A stretch of 64,000 nt of DNA, from NCBI GenBank assembly GCA_905221605.1, contig CAJNDS010002102.1, forward strand, positions 983,147-1,047,146, read 5' to 3'. The notes beneath the pieces were generated by a model. That model saw nothing but the letters and a program-made list of their open reading frames with translations. It made no database searches and had not been told where the DNA came from. Shown one piece after another: positions 61,300 through 64,000 of this stretch. Origin of the DNA: Symbiodinium natans. Lineage: Eukaryota > Sar > Dinophyceae > Suessiales > Symbiodiniaceae. Every line of letters starts with the position of its first letter. The first letter of the stretch is position 1. The position numbers and the translations under genes were made by a program.

Positions 61300-64000
61300 C
61301 TTGAAGGCTTGTGCCATTGCCCAGGCATCTCACATTTCTGCACATTCTAAGAGTGTGCACGCTGTAAAGATTAGTAGGATGCTCCCAACTACCAGTAGAC
61401 GGCCAAGCAACCATGATCGCCGCCTGCAAAGACTGACAGCATCTCGTCCACAGCTCTCTGCACCTGAAAATTGTTGGCTTCGCTGATGAAGAAACCTGTG
61501 CCTTCGATTTACATTTTCGAACACAACCCCCATCCTCGGCTGCGACGTAGATGGCTATCGAAGCCGTCCGGCCTCACAAATGTATTCGGCCAGTGGTGTA
61601 TCCATCTACAAAGCTCTATAGGTGCCGCCTGGATATCGCGCCATGAACTCTGCATTGCAAAGCAGAAGTAAGCCTTGGCCCAGCTTGATGTCATTGGTGT
61701 TAGGGCTTCGCATAGTGCTCATAGGCTTGCATTCTAGATCAGGGACGGGAAGGTTCCCTTCCTGGATTCCCCGTGTTGCACGCCCCAGTTCGGGAGGGTC
61801 GGTGTTGCGATCCTTCTTGTCACGGCGCGTTTCACTACTCGCACTCTCTTTTGGTTCTCCGCTCTCTCCGTCTTCTTGTTCTTCTTGTCATCGGTGGCCG
61901 GTGGGCTGTTGGAGTTCGGTTACTCAGCCAGCTCCCCTGCATCCTGCCGCGCAGCTGCTGCTCAGCCGCGCACGCTTCTCATCGGCCACCAGCTTTTCAT
62001 GTAAGACATGCGCCAGCCCAACGCAGGGAGGAGGATCAGGGGCCGAGGGAGCCAGGATTTTGAAACAATCCTTGAACAACACGCCAGGCCCCCTTTCCCC
62101 GTTACCCTGTTGAACTGAAGTGCTGCAAACAATTTGTTCTCTCTTCCTTCAAGGGTGGAAGGCCCCCCAGAGAAAGATGTCTCTTTCTTGTCTGGGATCA
62201 GGCCATGGTTGCCTCTCCCCCTCAACCCGAATCCCCCGTCTCCAACTCCTGAAATCCCTCCTCCCATCCCCCCGACATCTGGAACTTCTACTTTCGCTGA
62301 CTGCACAAAAGGTGCTACCTCATGCGGGCAGCATCTTATGTCAGCCATGTCTCCCTCTTTTTTGTTTTTTCTTCTTCTTCTGCTGGCTGGGGATGACGGG
62401 TGCCCCCACCCCCACCCACGAGCAAGGTGCGCCGTGTCACGTGGTCCCAGTGAGACTTCCAACGTAAGGAGTTCCCCCCCATACAGCGCCAGTTGCAATC
62501 ATGCAGCGAGGTGTTGACACCAGACCCTCTCTCTTGCTTTTTTTGTTCCTCTCATTCTTTCTTTATCTATCTTTCTGGGGGGCTGGGGGCTGGCCCCGCG
62601 CGCAATGTATTCCAGTCGGCGCGGTCAGTCCCTCTCTCGTTCTTTCTTTCTCTCTCCTTCCCTCTTACGCGTGACACAGCACATCTCTATACTCTTAAAA
62701 CACCCAGCCAGCTCCTAACCTGTCGCCGAAATACTGTCACCAACTGCCTCATGGATGTAGACGTAGGGATGCGCCTCTCTCTGGACCACTGCGTTGGCAG
62801 TAACATAGACCTGAGTCTCTTGTCACAAATAGCTTCCTTCGTCTCCTTCAACACAAACTATGATCAGCTTTTTGGTGACAATGTGATGTAGCAGGAACTA
62901 TGCCGCAGAGAATGACTCATAAGGCTGGGTTTCGATGCCCCACTACAAGCACCGTTCAAGATGCTGAGCTCCGGGGCAACCCGAATTGGGCCTGCTCTGG
63001 GAAAAACTGTTCTTTCGCGTAGGGTCTAACTTGTCCCGACTCGTGGATACACGCATGAACCAGGATACAGACATGAACGCACGCTAAAGCAGAGACGCCT
63101 ACACCAATACTAACCATTGCCATTATACTAACGGCACATGATACAGCTTGCAATTGCCATGTGTTGTTGTCATTTGCAGACAAACAAAACCAAAAAAACA
63201 ACGAACTTACAAACATACATACGCACATCATAAACACCTACAAAAAGTGAGACACGTAAAGACGCAGCTACACATTGGTACGTGCATTGCATTACATGTT
63301 GTGCTGGTGCAAAGGCAAACGATATCAAAGGACCTCAGATGACCTCAGGCCCGAACCTGGTGCAGGAGCTCGGCCATCCTCCGTGGAGGATGAGTGGCCG
63401 CAAAGCGTGTTGTGTTGGCCAGGTCCGTCATAATACAGGCCACCTCCTGTAGGCAAAAGGAGGATCTATCTAAATCTTGCATTCCTTTGCACTCGAGCTT
63501 AAGACCCATTCAGTAGCGACCACCAGTCCGCGCAGTTGCACAACCATCATTGCACAGGTTCGATCACTTCATGCCAACGTTGTTTCCCAAAAGGTGCCAT
63601 GTCCTCGCAGTCAATGACATGGGGAACTTCAGGCTGGCGCAGGTACCGTCCGAATCCACGCGGAACGCACTGCGCAATCTTGCCCTTGACACTTTCGAAC
63701 ACCTTACTTTTCATGGCTTGCTCGGGGCAGCTCTAATTTTTACACCTTATGTTCCGAGCTTTGGACAACAAGCGTGGGCATTATACCTTCTCTTGAATCA
63801 TCCCAGTCTCCACCATCATCCTCACCCCGGCAAAGGGCCCCCAAATCATCCCGAGGCACAAATCTACAGGCTTGGGGGGGGGGGGTTCTGGAGGGCAGTA
63901 CCTCTTGCTCTCTTGCTTTCTTCTCCTTCTGGCCCGGGGGCTAGCAAAAGTACCCCCTAAAATGTACACCATGCACTTTTCTCTTGATGGGCAGGGGCAG
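61300..64000. other. Right end, no recognisable gene
   Basis: Pyrimidine-rich stretches (61850-61900, 62340-62390, 62520-62680) and short frames on both strands. Upstream cyclase exons may be present on the minus strand but could not be fixed. A G run lies near 63875-63886. Confidence 0.45.

Overview
The window looks like nuclear DNA of a dinoflagellate, probably of the Symbiodinium type. Coding sequence is sparse and broken into many short exons. Several introns are defined by protein continuity, and many of these start with GC or GA instead of GT while still ending in AG. TTTAGGG/CCCTAAA telomere-like tracts are scattered throughout. One gene is present as three near-identical tandem copies on the same strand. 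There are no bacterial operons, ribosome-binding sites, CRISPR arrays, rRNA or recognisable tRNA genes. The organism call is an inference from genome style; no spliced-leader or rRNA sequence was found to prove it.

Nearly all recognisable genes read on the minus strand. From left to right: a RING-finger-like fragment (about 3.0-3.6 kb); a repeat-rich stretch with a nested transposon (7.8-8.9 kb); unassigned coding-like exons (9.6-10.5, 14.3-15.0 and 17.0-17.9 kb); a long RECQ1-type DNA helicase gene in about 18 short exons (19.9-25.3 kb); a modular EF-hand calcium-binding gene (26.8-31.5 kb); a second EF-hand gene (33.7-34.8 kb); pieces of a possible 2-oxoglutarate/Fe(II) oxygenase (39.0-40.4 kb); three tandem CDC48/p97 genes (45.0-53.9 kb), the only genes with long open frames; and one exon resembling a class III nucleotidyl cyclase (61.2 kb).

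The CDC48 array is the clearest unit. The last 757 residues are identical in all three copies, but spacers and 5' ends differ. Copies 1 and 2 share one near-identical intron. Copy 3 has an unrelated intron at that position plus an extra intron that carries a telomere-like tract just inside its donor. This points to homogenisation of the coding sequence together with intron gain or loss.

The remaining DNA is mostly repeats: microsatellites, interstitial telomere-like tracts and variants of them, a 30-base G run, a near-perfect hairpin inside a RECQ intron, tandem 46-bp and 62-bp units, a 200-bp direct duplication, and two copies of a GGGTTGGGCACTCC-rich element, one of them split by an 805-bp inverted-repeat transposon with an 8-bp target duplication. 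The genes shown serve separate housekeeping and signalling roles (protein unfolding, DNA repair, calcium sensing); nothing suggests that they form a single pathway.
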